From Paenibacillus tianmuensis (lineage in GTDB: Bacteria > Bacillota > Bacilli > Paenibacillales > NBRC-103111), in NCBI RefSeq assembly GCF_900100345.1, contig NZ_FMTT01000004.1:1-64000 (forward strand): 64,000 nucleotides of DNA, in the 5' to 3' direction. Both the position numbers and the translations under genes were made by a program. The notes beneath the pieces are model-generated. The model was not told where the DNA came from, ran no database searches, and saw nothing but the letters and a program-made list of their open reading frames with translations. Shown here piece after piece: positions 10,845 through 19,899 of this stretch. Every line of letters starts with the position of its first letter. The first letter of the stretch is position 1.

Positions 10845-10953
10845 GCCTCCACCTCGTTTCTTCATCGAATCTTGATCGAAAAATCGAATGCATGGTTTTA
10901 CGCACCGCCTCATATCCATGTAGAAGGCTGCAATCCAGTCAGGGGGGATGGTC

Positions 10954-11778
10954 ATGCAAATAGGATTTATCGGAACAGGCAGCATGGGCAGTATTCTCAT
11001 CGAAGCGTTCATTCAATCCGGCGCAGTCAGCCCGGAGCAGCTTGTTGTGACCAATCGCACCGCCCGCAAAGCGGAGCAGTTAGCGGAAAGCTACCCGGGC
11101 CTGCAAACAACCCGTTCCAATAGAGAAGCTGCAGCCGGAGCCCGGATTCTTTTTCTATGCGTTAAGCCGATGGAATTCAAAGCGGTCATCGACGACATCC
11201 GGGATATGGTCGCTCCCGAAACGGTCGTCGTTTCCATTACAAGCCCGGTACAAGTTCGTCATTTGGAAGAACTGCTCCCCTGCAAAATCGCAAAGGTCAT
11301 TCCAAGCATTACCAACTATGTGCTCAGCGGCGCGACGCTGTGTATTTACGGAGACCGGATGACCGACGAGGATCAAGCGCGGCTGGAGCTGCTTCTGTCC
11401 CACATTAGCGCCCCCATTCGCATCCGTGAGGAGCATACGCGCGTCTCTTCAGACATTACAAGCTGCGGCCCGGCGTTTCTGGCCTTTTTCGTGCAAAAAT
11501 TCGTCGAGGCCGCCGTTGCCGCCACCGGCATCTCCGAGACGGAGGCCACGCAGCTTGCGGCCGAGATGACGCTCGGCACCGGCAGGCTGCTGACCACCGG
11601 AGGCTTTACGCCCGCTACCCTGCAGCAGCGGGTGTCCGTTCCCGGCGGCATTACCGCAGAAGGTCTCCGCATAATGCAAAAAGAGTTGTGCGGGGTCTTT
11701 GACGACCTGATCCGCACAACTCATGCTAAATACGATGAAGATGTGGAAAAGGTGAAAGCCCGTTTTTTCAGCCCATAG
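10954..11778 (+). CDS. comER: ComER, late-competence protein of the pyrroline-5-carboxylate reductase family
   Basis: The 274-residue protein is similar to ProC: an N-terminal Rossmann fold (MQIGFIGTGSMGSILIEAF) and a C-terminal dimerisation domain with a proline-reductase-like VSVPGGITAEGL segment. Its divergent position next to comEA matches B. subtilis comER, whose own biochemical role is unclear, so the ProC reaction is not assumed. AGGGGGG at 10941-10947 is 6 nt before the ATG at 10954; it directly abuts an earlier in-frame ATG at 10948, which therefore is probably not the start. Confidence 0.82.
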   Translation: MQIGFIGTGSMGSILIEAFIQSGAVSPEQLVVTNRTARKAEQLAESYPGLQTTRSNREAAAGARILFLCVKPMEFKAVIDDIRDMVAPETVVVSITSPVQVRHLEELLPCKIAKVIPSITNYVLSGATLCIYGDRMTDEDQARLELLLSHISAPIRIREEHTRVSSDITSCGPAFLAFFVQKFVEAAVAATGISETEATQLAAEMTLGTGRLLTTGGFTPATLQQRVSVPGGITAEGLRIMQKELCGVFDDLIRTTHAKYDEDVEKVKARFFSP

Positions 11779-11819
11779 GCCGAACAGAACGCGATGCTTT
11801 CACGTCCTTTTCCGATATG

Positions 11820-11856
11820 AACCGCCGTGCTCCGATTCCAGAGTGCGGTTTTTTGT
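11820..11856 (+). terminator. intrinsic terminator after comER
   Basis: AACCGC pairs with GCGGTT around a GC-rich loop with an inner CTC/GAG pairing, followed by a T-rich run reading TTTTTTGTTTT. It lies 40 bp after comER and just before the convergent end of leuS. Confidence 0.65.
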
Positions 11857-11877
11857 TTTCCCGAACGACATTGCTTT

Positions 11878-14328
11878 TTACCCTACGACGATATTGACAA
11901 GCTTGCCTCTGACGGCAATCACCTTGCGAACGGTTTTACCCGCCATCGCTTCCTTGACTTTGGCCAAGCCAAGCGCCAACTCCTGCATCATCGCTTCGTC
12001 GGCATCCGCCGCGATCGTGGCACGGTCGGCGATTTTGCCATTCACTTGGATGACGATTTCCACTTCGTTGTCGACCGTCCATGCTTCATCGTATACAGGC
12101 CATGCCTCATAAGCAACGGTACCGGAACGACCAAGCTTCTCCCACAGCTCTTCCGTCAAGTGCGGCGCGATTGGAGACAGCATTTGCACGAAATTTTCCA
12201 TCGCCGCTTTCGGCAGAAGGTCCGTCTTGTACGCTTCGTTGACGAAGATCATCAGCTGGCTGATCGCCGTATTGAAGCGCAGCGCCTCGTAATCTTCGGT
12301 TACTTTCTTAATCGTGCGGTGCCAGGTCCGCTTGAACGCTTCGCTGCCCGCATCGCCGTCTTCTGTAATTTTCGCGCTCAGCCCTCCGTCTTCGCCGACG
12401 AACAAGCGCCAAACGCGGCTCAGGAAGCGGAATGTGCCTTCTACGCCGTTCACGTTCCAAGGCTTCGTTGCTTCCAGCGGCCCCATGAACATTTCGTACA
12501 TACGTAGCGTATCCGCGCCATACTCGCCTACGATTTCGTCCGGGTTGATGACGTTGCCGCGCGATTTGCTCATTTTCTCCATGTTCTCGCCGAGAATCAT
12601 GCCTTGGTTAACCAGCTTGTAGAAAGGCTCTTTCGTTTCCACAACGCCGAGGTCGTACAGTACTTTGTGCCAGAAACGGGCATACAGCAGGTGAAGCACG
12701 GCATGCTCCGCGCCTCCGATGTACAGGTCGACCGGCAGCCATTTGCGCTGCAGCTCCTTGGAGCAAATCTCGTCCTTGTTCTTCGGATCGATAAAGCGCA
12801 GGTAATACCAGCAGCTTCCCGCCCACTGCGGCATCGTGTTCGTCTCGCGGCGCGCTTTGAGGCCGGTTTCCGGATCTACCGTGTTCACCCAATCCGTCAC
12901 ATTGGCAAGCGGCGATTCACCCGTGCCGGAAGGCTTGATTTCGTCCACTTCCGGCAGAAGCAGCGGCAGCTGATCTTCCGGAACGGTTTTCATCGTGCCG
13001 TCCTCCAGATGGAGGATCGGAATCGGCTCGCCCCAATACCGTTGACGGCTGAACAGCCAGTCGCGGAGACGATAGGTTACTTTGCCTTGGCCTTTGCCAT
13101 TGGCTTCAAGGTGCTCGATCATTCGCGCGACAGCCTGCTCGTTATTCAAGCCGTTCAGGAAATCGGAATTGACGTGCGCGCCGTCGCCGGCGTACGCTTC
13201 TTTGTTTACATCGCCGCCCTGCACTACTTCCACAATCGGAAGGTCGAACTGCTTCGCGAATTCCCAGTCGCGCTGGTCGTGCCCCGGCACTGCCATAATC
13301 GCGCCTGTACCATATCCGGCCAGCACATAGTCGGCGATCCAGATCGGTACCTTGCTGCCGTTAACCGGGTTAACCGCATAAGCGCCGGTGAAGACGCCCG
13401 TTTTTTCCTTCGCAAGATCGGTGCGCTCCAAGTCGCTTTTACGGGCCGCACGTTCCTGATAATCTTTCACCGCTTGAGCTTGCTCCGGCGTCGTAATGCG
13501 GGCTACAAGCTCATGCTCGGGCGCCAATACGCAATAGGTGGCCCCGAACAGCGTATCCGGACGGGTCGTGAATACTTTCAGGCTATCGTTCCCGTGTCCG
13601 TCGATGGCAAACGTCACTTCGGCACCCGTAGACTTGCCGATCCAGTTGCGCTGCATATCCTTGATGCTTTCGGACCAATCGAGCTCCTCAAGATCCTCCA
13701 GCAGGCGCTCCGCATACTCGGTAATCTTCAGCACCCATTGACGCATCGGCTTGCGGATGACCGGATGGCCGCCGCGCTCGCTCAAGCCGTCAATGACTTC
13801 TTCGTTGGCCAGCACCGTACCGAGCGCCGGACACCAGTTCACTGGCACTTCGTCCACATAGGCGAGACCTTTCTTATACAGTTGAACGAAAATCCATTGC
13901 GTCCATTTATAATATTCGGGATCGGTCGTGCTGAATTCGCGGTCCCAATCGTAAGAGAAGCCGAGTGACTTGATCTGTCTGCGGAAATTATCGATATTGC
14001 GGAACGTGATGTCGCGCGGATGCTGCCCCGTATCGAGCGCATGCTGCTCCGCCGGCAAGCCGAAGGCGTCCCATCCCATCGGATGCAGAACGTTATAGCC
14101 GCGCATCCGTTTATAACGGGATACGATGTCCGTTGCCGTGTAGCCTTCTGGGTGCCCGACGTGAAGGCCTGCGCCGGATGGATACGGGAACATGTCAAGC
14201 GCGTAAAATTTCGGTTTGCTCTCGTAGTCCAGCATCTTGAACGTTTTGTTCTTCTCCCAATATTGCTGCCATTTCGGTTCAATCGCCAAGGGGTTGTACC
14301 CTTGCTGTTCTCTAGTTTCCTGTGCCAT
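11878..14328 (-). CDS. leuS: leucyl-tRNA synthetase
   Basis: This 816-residue class Ia synthetase charges tRNA-Leu. The HIGH-like motif is in [16 protein letters not shown] (about residues 49-64) and the KMSKS motif in EKMSKSRGN. The CP1 editing domain lies between, with the [12 protein letters not shown] segment, and the C-terminus has the anticodon-binding and LeuS C-terminal domains. The length is normal for Firmicutes. AAGGAGG lies 10 nt before the ATG. Expression is controlled by the T-box directly upstream. Its location inside the competence/yqe block is a rearrangement relative to B. subtilis. Confidence 0.97.
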   Translation of the reverse strand: MAQETREQQGYNPLAIEPKWQQYWEKNKTFKMLDYESKPKFYALDMFPYPSGAGLHVGHPEGYTATDIVSRYKRMRGYNVLHPMGWDAFGLPAEQHALDTGQHPRDITFRNIDNFRRQIKSLGFSYDWDREFSTTDPEYYKWTQWIFVQLYKKGLAYVDEVPVNWCPALGTVLANEEVIDGLSERGGHPVIRKPMRQWVLKITEYAERLLEDLEELDWSESIKDMQRNWIGKSTGAEVTFAIDGHGNDSLKVFTTRPDTLFGATYCVLAPEHELVARITTPEQAQAVKDYQERAARKSDLERTDLAKEKTGVFTGAYAVNPVNGSKVPIWIADYVLAGYGTGAIMAVPGHDQRDWEFAKQFDLPIVEVVQGGDVNKEAYAGDGAHVNSDFLNGLNNEQAVARMIEHLEANGKGQGKVTYRLRDWLFSRQRYWGEPIPILHLEDGTMKTVPEDQLPLLLPEVDEIKPSGTGESPLANVTDWVNTVDPETGLKARRETNTMPQWAGSCWYYLRFIDPKNKDEICSKELQRKWLPVDLYIGGAEHAVLHLLYARFWHKVLYDLGVVETKEPFYKLVNQGMILGENMEKMSKSRGNVINPDEIVGEYGADTLRMYEMFMGPLEATKPWNVNGVEGTFRFLSRVWRLFVGEDGGLSAKITEDGDAGSEAFKRTWHRTIKKVTEDYEALRFNTAISQLMIFVNEAYKTDLLPKAAMENFVQMLSPIAPHLTEELWEKLGRSGTVAYEAWPVYDEAWTVDNEVEIVIQVNGKIADRATIAADADEAMMQELALGLAKVKEAMAGKTVRKVIAVRGKLVNIVVG

Positions 14329-14344
14329 ATTGTGTAGACCTCCT

Positions 14345-14640
14345 TCGATTCAAACAAAAAAGCCCTCATCGCTAGCGCAACGCTAGGGACGAGAGGCTTA
14401 TTTCCCGTGGTACCACCCTAGTTGACTCAGGCATGCTTTGCCCGGGTCCACTCTCCCCTTAACGCGGGGGACGTTTGCGGCTGTGACCGGCGAAGCTTGC
14501 GCTCGGTTGCGGTCTTTTGGCCAAACGGCTCGAAGATGAGTTCGCTGCTGCTTCTACCGGTTCCCACCTGCCACCGGCTCTCTGAAAGAAAGCGCTGCAG
14601 TTACTAGTTCTTGTCACGGCCTTTTGCATATATGCTCCAA
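14345..14640 (-). promoter_or_regulatory. T-box riboswitch of leuS, leucine specifier CTC
   Basis: Reading the minus strand, the leader has the stem I distal GGTGG...GGTGGGAACCGG pattern, then the specifier loop GAACTCA with CTC (Leu) at 14540-14538. The T-box sequence AGGGTGGTACCACGG follows at about 14419-14405. The terminator is a long stem (CTCTCGTCCCTAGCG with CGCTAGCGATGAGGG) followed by a T-run at 14352-14358. Uncharged tRNA-Leu should pair with the specifier and the T-box bulge, allowing readthrough into leuS. All main elements are visible. Confidence 0.93.
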
Positions 14641-14823
14641 TTAGGTTTCATTATATGAAAAACGATTCCTTCGTGTCAAGCTGGGCCCCCGATTTTCCCG
14701 GAGCTGTGGGATAAAATGCCGACGGACCCATCGCAAACGGGCCCGTCCCGGTTACATCCTCCACAACTTGGCCATACTTTGTAATAAATGTTTTCTATTC
14801 GAAGCTTACGGAGGATGAGCCGC

Positions 14824-14916
14824 ATGAAAGGATTCGTCAACGGGGTCATGCTGTCGCTCCCGCTATGGGGGATGATCCTGTGCCTGCTGCAACTGATTAT
14901 CCACTTAACACGTTAA
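14824..14916 (+). CDS. possible 30-residue single-span membrane peptide
   Basis: The frame starts MKGFVNGVMLSLPLWGM and continues as a hydrophobic helix ending IIHLTR. GGAGG lies 9 nt before the ATG, which is better than chance. It stands alone between the leuS leader and yqeM. No family was recognised, and a conserved reading frame in relatives would be needed to call it a gene with confidence. Confidence 0.45.
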   Translation: MKGFVNGVMLSLPLWGMILCLLQLIIHLTR

Positions 14917-14962
14917 CGAGAGGCATTCTCGCCCATTTCCCTCCACCTCATGCTCAATCCCG

Positions 14963-15757
14963 CTACTTCACGGCCACAAAAAACGCCCGCTGCGTATCGT
15001 CCGTCGGCGATTCGAACGAAAAGTCGGCATAGCAGGCCGTCTCAGAAAATCCGGCCGCACGCAGCCGCTCCTGCACCCAATCGAGCGAATACGCCCGCTG
15101 CACATGCAGCTCCTCGATCCGGTGATAACGCTCCGTCATGGCGTCATCAGATCCTTCCGCCCAAGCATCCCCTTCCCGCACAAAAAACGTCAACTCATGC
15201 TCGATTTCACAGCGGCCCGGGTCGAAATCGCAGGTCCAGATGTAGGCGACGTCGTCGTCGTTCAAGAAAAACGGCTGCGATTCCGCATAGCTCTGAAGCT
15301 GGCTCTGCGTATGCATGTCGAACACGAACACCCCGCCCGGAGCAAGCCCATCGTATACCTGCTTGAAGGACCGCTCGATGTCTTCCTCCTCCAGCAAATA
15401 GTTCAAGCAATCGCAAAACGAGATGACCGCGTCGACCGTGCGGCCAAGCTCCCATTCGCGCATGTCCTGCTGGAGCCACATCACGCTTCCTCCTGCAGGA
15501 AAAGGCTTGCTCCGCTGGGCGCTTTCCGATTTTTGACTGGCCATGGACAGCATGTCCTCCGACAGATCGATGCCGACGACTTCGTAGCCGAGCTGCGCCA
15601 AAGGGACCGCGATGCTTCCGGTGCCGCAGCCCAGATCAACCACGCTTCGTGGTGTCCCGAACTTATCCCAGCATTCCCGCGCAAAGCGGAGCCAATCGTC
15701 ATAGGGCATATCTTCCATCAGCCGGTCGTATAAATAGGAAAATTGTTCGTAAGCCAC
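14963..15757 (-). CDS. yqeM: class I SAM-dependent methyltransferase (YqeM)
   Basis: This 264-residue Rossmann-fold methyltransferase has motif I VVDLGCGTGSIAVPLAQLGY (about residues 36-55) and motif II GIDLSEDML. The substrate is unknown. The start is a GTG 8 nt after AAGGAGG; the longer frame would begin inside that ribosome binding site. It is the equivalent of B. subtilis yqeM, the last gene of the yqeG-to-yqeM block before the com genes, and lies 50 bp after cvfB on the same strand. Confidence 0.85.
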   Translation of the reverse strand: MAYEQFSYLYDRLMEDMPYDDWLRFARECWDKFGTPRSVVDLGCGTGSIAVPLAQLGYEVVGIDLSEDMLSMASQKSESAQRSKPFPAGGSVMWLQQDMREWELGRTVDAVISFCDCLNYLLEEEDIERSFKQVYDGLAPGGVFVFDMHTQSQLQSYAESQPFFLNDDDVAYIWTCDFDPGRCEIEHELTFFVREGDAWAEGSDDAMTERYHRIEELHVQRAYSLDWVQERLRAAGFSETACYADFSFESPTDDTQRAFFVAVK

Positions 15758-15806
15758 GGCTTGCTCCTCCTTCACCGAACAGACAAAGGCCGGCTCCGAA
15801 GGGTCT

Positions 15807-16709
15807 TCATTCGGATGCCGGCTGCGATGCCGCTTCTTTTTTCAAATATGTCCAGCTGCCTTCCTGATAAACCAGGCCTTCCTTCATCAGCTTGCCGATG
15901 GCGCGCTTGAAGGCGGATTTGCTCATGCCGAAGCGCTGGCTGATCAAATCGGCCGGGGTTTCGTCCGAATACGGCATCGCCTGATTCGGGCGCTCTTTCA
16001 GGAAGGCCAGCAGCTTCTCCGAATCGGTGTCGCGTCCGACTTCCTTACGCTCGCGCATCGAGCAGTTGACGTTGCCGTCCTCACGTACGAACGTGACGCG
16101 CACCTTCACCTGTTCGCCAAGACGAAGCAGCCTAGTTCTTTCGGACGCATGAATAAAGCCGATGACGCCGAACCCTACCACGCCGCCGTCGCAAACGATG
16201 AACGAGCCCATTTGCAGCGGCTTGTAGACGCGGGCGTCGACCCAGGTGCTGCGCCAGCTTGCCGGAGCATCGAAGCACAGCAGCTTAAGCCGGTCTTCTC
16301 CGGCCACTTTGGCGACGAGCCGTCCTTGCCGGTCGTGAGCGAGTACGACGAACACGCGGTCTCCGACTTCGGGACGCAGCTCCTTAAGCTCAGGGAGCTC
16401 TTTAAAAGGAAGCAGCAAATGACGCCCGAGCCCCATTTCGAGAAAGCAGCCGAAGCGCGGATGAATGTCGACCACTTCGAGAAGCGCAACCTCTCCGAGC
16501 GTTACGAGCGGCTTGCGCATCGTCGCGGCCAGCCGGTCCTCGGTGTCGTGAAACAAGAATACATCGACCTGCTCCCCCGGTTTCACTTCCCCGATGGCTT
16601 CGCTGTAATGGAGCAGCACGTCCTGCGTGCCGTCCGTCAAAAAAAAGCCGTGCGGCGAGATTTCTCTCGCCACGTCCAAACGTCGGATCGTTCCGGCTTC
16701 CAGCCTCAT
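15807..16709 (-). CDS. cvfB: CvfB/YitL-type S1-domain RNA-binding protein
   Basis: This 300-residue protein has tandem OB/S1-like folds (residues about 1-60, 65-125 and 140-215) and a C-terminal winged helix (about 225-290, with DLISQRFGMSKSAFKRAIGKLMKEG). This is the layout of conserved virulence factor B, an RNA-binding protein affecting virulence and haemolysin expression in Staphylococcus. The start is set by a 4-bp ATGA overlap with the end of rsfS, indicating translational coupling. Its insertion between rsfS and yqeM differs from B. subtilis, where yitL is elsewhere. Confidence 0.85.
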   Translation of the reverse strand: MRLEAGTIRRLDVAREISPHGFFLTDGTQDVLLHYSEAIGEVKPGEQVDVFLFHDTEDRLAATMRKPLVTLGEVALLEVVDIHPRFGCFLEMGLGRHLLLPFKELPELKELRPEVGDRVFVVLAHDRQGRLVAKVAGEDRLKLLCFDAPASWRSTWVDARVYKPLQMGSFIVCDGGVVGFGVIGFIHASERTRLLRLGEQVKVRVTFVREDGNVNCSMRERKEVGRDTDSEKLLAFLKERPNQAMPYSDETPADLISQRFGMSKSAFKRAIGKLMKEGLVYQEGSWTYLKKEAASQPASE

Positions 16710-17053
16710 ACCCGTTCGACCACTTTCGCGTCGGACCACAGCCGCTCAATGTTGTAATATTCGCGTTCGTCGCGGTGGAACACGTGAACGACGACGTCGC
16801 CCAAGTCGACAAGCACCCAACGGGCCGTGTCCATGCCTTCGAGGCCGCGAGTTCGTGCGCCGCGCTCTTCCGAACGTTTCTTAATCTCGGTCGCGATTGC
16901 CTGCACCTGCGTTTCGGAATTGCCGTGGCAAATGACGAAGTAATCCGCAATCAAAGAAATCCCGCGCAGGTTTAATGCCGTTACGTCCATCGCTTTCTTG
17001 TCTTCGGCCGCATCGACCACGAGCTGCATAAGCTCATCCGGTTGAATGGTCAT
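16706..17053 (-). CDS. rsfS: ribosomal silencing factor RsfS
   Basis: The 115-residue protein (YqeL, DUF143/Iojap family) binds ribosomal protein uL14 and blocks subunit joining when nutrients are scarce. Hallmarks are the central DYFVICHGNSETQVQAIA and the C-terminal W.L.DLGDVVVHVF segments (WVLVDLGDVVVHVFH), followed by YYNIERLW. AGGAGG precedes the ATG. It sits between yqeK and cvfB and overlaps cvfB by 4 bp. Confidence 0.95.
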   Translation of the reverse strand: MTIQPDELMQLVVDAAEDKKAMDVTALNLRGISLIADYFVICHGNSETQVQAIATEIKKRSEERGARTRGLEGMDTARWVLVDLGDVVVHVFHRDEREYYNIERLWSDAKVVERV

Positions 17054-17075
17054 ATCGTTTCCTCCTGTAAGTGAA

Positions 17076-17657
17076 TCATACCGATTCTCCGCGTTCCTCC
17101 AGCTCCCGGATCAGTCCGTTGCGAGCTTCGAAGGTCAGCGGATAAATTCGCTTGCCTTTATCCAATAAAAAACGGATCGTTCCGTCAAAGCCGGTTATGA
17201 GTGCCTTCTCTAAACTATGTTCGGCGTTTTGGCGAATATTATACACGCCCGGAAAATCCCGGCCCGGCTCCATATAATCCGCCAGACAAACGACCTTGTC
17301 AAGCAGTGTCATCCGCGCGCGTCCCGAGGTGTGGTAACGGATCGCATCCAATACCTCCTCGTCGCTTACGCCGTACTGCTCCCGGGCAATCCACGCGCCC
17401 GCATGGGCATGCCACAACTCTTTGTCGTAATCGAGCAAATCTTGAGGCAATCCGTTCTCCCGGATGATACGCGCTTGCTCGTCCACACGCCAATATTTGC
17501 AGACGTCGTGAAGGATGGCGGCCAGTTCGGCCTTTTCCGGGTCCGCCCCATAGCGCTCCGCCAGTTGCACCGCCGTTTCCATAACGCCAAGCGTATGATT
17601 CCAGCGCTTCTCCGGCATCTGGGAGCGAACCGATTCGATCATTTCCTCACGCTTCAT
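17076..17657 (-). CDS. yqeK: YqeK, HD-domain diadenosine-tetraphosphate hydrolase
   Basis: This 193-residue HD-superfamily enzyme hydrolyses Ap4A symmetrically to two ADP in characterised members. The metal-binding HD motif is present (AAILHDVCKYW, about residues 45-55), with the early His of RWNHTLGVMETA and the later H of WHAHAGAW and IRYHTSG. It overlaps the end of nadD by 11 bp and precedes rsfS, as in B. subtilis. Confidence 0.92.
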   Translation of the reverse strand: MKREEMIESVRSQMPEKRWNHTLGVMETAVQLAERYGADPEKAELAAILHDVCKYWRVDEQARIIRENGLPQDLLDYDKELWHAHAGAWIAREQYGVSDEEVLDAIRYHTSGRARMTLLDKVVCLADYMEPGRDFPGVYNIRQNAEHSLEKALITGFDGTIRFLLDKGKRIYPLTFEARNGLIRELEERGESV

Positions 17658-18234
17658 ACAAACGGTTCACCTCGATATAATGATTTACCTGGTCCGGGAC
17701 CATGTAACGCACCGATCGCCCCGAAGCCCGCCGCTGCCGGATTAACGTGGACGACAGCTCGATTTGCGGCATCGGCACAAGCTGCACCGATTGCCGAATG
17801 GCATCGGGAAGCCCTTCATAGCCCGTTTCGTAGCCCGGCCGCTGCAATCCGGCGAACGAAACCAGCCGGACCAGCTCGTCGATCTTGTACCACTTCGGCA
17901 AATATCGGACCATATCGGCTCCGATAATATAAGTAAACCGATAACCGGGATGCTGCGCCCGAAGCATCGTTACCGTCTCGATGCTGTACGATACGCCGCC
18001 TTTGCGCAGCTCCATATCCGATACCCGGAAGTGCGGGTGCCCCTCGACGGCAAGCTCGACCATCTCCAGCCGCTGCCGCGGGGAAGCCCCGGGCGATTGT
18101 TCTTTATGCGGAGGCACGTTCGTCGGCATAAACCATACTTCATCGAGTTTGAGCCTCTCGCAAACGCTTTGGGCGGCAATCAAATGCCCGATATGAACGG
18201 GATCGAAGGTGCCGCCCATCAGACCGACCTTCAT
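17647..18234 (-). CDS. nadD: nicotinate-mononucleotide adenylyltransferase
   Basis: This 195-residue enzyme joins ATP and nicotinate mononucleotide to make deamido-NAD. The nucleotidyltransferase motif GGTFDPVHIGHL lies at residues 8-19 and the C-terminal ISSTxIR-like motif reads LSSTLIRQRRASG. Length is normal. It lies between yhbY and yqeK in the conserved block and overlaps yqeK. Confidence 0.95.
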   Translation of the reverse strand: MKVGLMGGTFDPVHIGHLIAAQSVCERLKLDEVWFMPTNVPPHKEQSPGASPRQRLEMVELAVEGHPHFRVSDMELRKGGVSYSIETVTMLRAQHPGYRFTYIIGADMVRYLPKWYKIDELVRLVSFAGLQRPGYETGYEGLPDAIRQSVQLVPMPQIELSSTLIRQRRASGRSVRYMVPDQVNHYIEVNRLYEA

Positions 18235-18283
18235 CCGTCATCCCCCTCTTTTTAGCTGAAATGCCGCTTCCGACGCCGTAGGC

Positions 18284-18577
18284 TTAAACCGGAAGCTCAA
18301 TCGTTTTATGCTCGCGGGATTCCTTGTAGAGCACGACGATTTTGCCGATCACCTGAACCAGTTCCGCGCCGGAACCTTTCGACAGCTGCTCGGCTACTTC
18401 GCTCCGGTCTTCCGTACAGTTGTTGAGCACCGTTACTTTGATCAGCTCGCGGACTTCCAGTGCCTCGCTGATGTGCCGGATCAGATGATCGTTTACTCCG
18501 CCTTTACCGACCTGAAAGATCGGGTCCAGATGATGCGCCAACGAGCGCAAATACCGTTTTTGTTTGCCTGTTAACAT
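18284..18577 (-). CDS. yhbY: YhbY-family RNA-binding protein (CRM domain)
   Basis: This 97-residue protein (B. subtilis YqeI) consists of one CRS1-YhbY domain: LTGKQKRYLRSLAHHLDPIFQVGKGG near the N-terminus and a later segment ending VQVIGKIVVLYKES. In E. coli the homologue associates with pre-50S particles. AGGAGG lies before the ATG. It is followed by nadD and preceded by a long GC-rich spacer that separates it from aroE, which in B. subtilis is only a short distance away. Confidence 0.92.
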   Translation of the reverse strand: MLTGKQKRYLRSLAHHLDPIFQVGKGGVNDHLIRHISEALEVRELIKVTVLNNCTEDRSEVAEQLSKGSGAELVQVIGKIVVLYKESREHKTIELPV

Positions 18578-18604
18578 GTTTGTCCCTCCTAAAGTAGCAC
18601 CCTC

Positions 18605-18960
18605 CTAAATCCTCCCTAGTAGGGAGGACCCCAAAGGGCTGCGCCCTCTGGACACCCGAAAGGGGCGTGCCTGCTGCGGGGCCGGCGTTGAAGATGCGTC
18701 GGCGTAGGAACGCTTTCGTCCCTTCGGGACACGCTCACATGCGGCGTTCTCTCCATACGTTATGCCCAGGGTGCGCTGCGTTGCGTCGTGTGGTTTTTCT
18801 GGGACTACGGGGGAGGAGCCGCCTCATGACGCTGTCATGAAGCTCTCGGTCGGCGCAAGGCGCAAACCGGGCGTCAGGGGCTCATGACTTTGTCATGAAG
18901 CTCCCTGGACGGCAAATTTCCAAAACCCCGACAAACCCAAAATCCACAAAACAAATCCTT
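18605..18960. other. GC-rich non-coding spacer with many hairpins
   Basis: About 430 bp between aroE and yhbY has no convincing coding frame. It contains the palindrome CCTCCCTAGTAGGGAGG (18611-18627), a GGGCTGCGCCC hairpin just after it, GTCCCTTCGGGAC (18718-18730), and the duplicated TCATGAC element listed separately. Density of inverted repeats is far above other spacers in the window. It may be a dispersed intergenic repeat; this cannot be tested within one window. Confidence 0.5.
18824..18898. repeat. two copies of the palindrome TCATGAC-N3-GTCATGA
   Basis: Copy 1 occupies 18824-18840 (spacer GCT) and copy 2 occupies 18882-18898 (spacer TTT). Both are preceded by C and followed by AGCTC, so the repeated unit is longer than the palindrome. 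The two arms are perfect. The copies are 58 bp apart in the yhbY-aroE spacer. Confidence 0.7.
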
Positions 18961-19004
18961 GCCAAATGCCTAATCCATACTTAAGCGCTCAAAACAATTT
19001 GAAA

Positions 19005-19874
19005 TCAATGCTCCGGCTCCGAGAAAGATTGTTCCACCACTTCGCGCATGGCGGCGATCGGAGCAGGCTGGCCGGTCCAATATTCGAAGGCGTAGGCGCC
19101 TTGGTAAATGAACATGCCGAGGCCGCTGTGAATGACCACGCCGCGCTGATCGCGGGCTTCGCGCAGGAAACGGGTGATCAGCGGGTTGTACACCAGATCG
19201 CTGACGACCGTCTCAGGGCGAATCAGCGAAATGTCCATCGGCACTTCGTCTACGTTCGGATGCATGCCGAGCAGCGTATTGTTGACGATCAAAGCGGCCT
19301 CTCCGGCAAGCTTCGGAATCTCGTCCAGGCCGTGGCCGGATACGCTGCCGAATTCGCTCATCGACGAAGCGAGGTCTAGCGCCTTCTCCTTGGTGCGGTT
19401 GGCGATGTAGATATGCTCCGCGCCTTCGCGGGCCAGCGCGTAGCCGACGCCGCGCGCCGCTCCCCCTGCGCCGATCATTAGAACCTTGCGACCCTTCAGC
19501 GAGATGCCTGTCTCTTCGCGGAGCGAACGCATATACCCGATGCCGTCGGTATTGTAGCCGATCAGGCTGCCGCCTTCGTTGACGATGGTGTTCACCGCTC
19601 CGATGGCGCGGGCTCCTTCGTCGATCTCGTCCAAATAGGACATGACCTCGACCTTGTGCGGAATGGTTACGTTGACTCCGCGGAATTGCAGCGCCCGGAT
19701 GCCGGCCACGGCGTCCTTCAACGTGCCCGGCAAGATGTGAAACGCTCCGTAAGCCGCGTTGACTCCCGCCGCTTCGAATGCCCGGTTCAGCATGATCGGC
19801 GATTTGGAATGCCGGATCGGATCGCCGAACACTCCGTACAAAATCGTGTGGCTATCCAGTTTATGCTTGCTCAT
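19005..19874 (-). CDS. aroE: shikimate dehydrogenase
   Basis: This 289-residue enzyme reduces 3-dehydroshikimate with NADPH in aromatic amino acid synthesis. Substrate-binding SKSPIMLNRAF and NVTIPHK (the catalytic Lys) are in the first half. The dinucleotide motif GAGGAARGVGYAL and the NRTKEKA basic NADP-specificity stretch follow. Length is normal. It lies between yqeH and yhbY as in B. subtilis. Confidence 0.96.
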   Translation of the reverse strand: MSKHKLDSHTILYGVFGDPIRHSKSPIMLNRAFEAAGVNAAYGAFHILPGTLKDAVAGIRALQFRGVNVTIPHKVEVMSYLDEIDEGARAIGAVNTIVNEGGSLIGYNTDGIGYMRSLREETGISLKGRKVLMIGAGGAARGVGYALAREGAEHIYIANRTKEKALDLASSMSEFGSVSGHGLDEIPKLAGEAALIVNNTLLGMHPNVDEVPMDISLIRPETVVSDLVYNPLITRFLREARDQRGVVIHSGLGMFIYQGAYAFEYWTGQPAPIAAMREVVEQSFSEPEH

Positions 19875-19899
19875 TCTCGTCCGTTCCTCCCGCTCCCCG

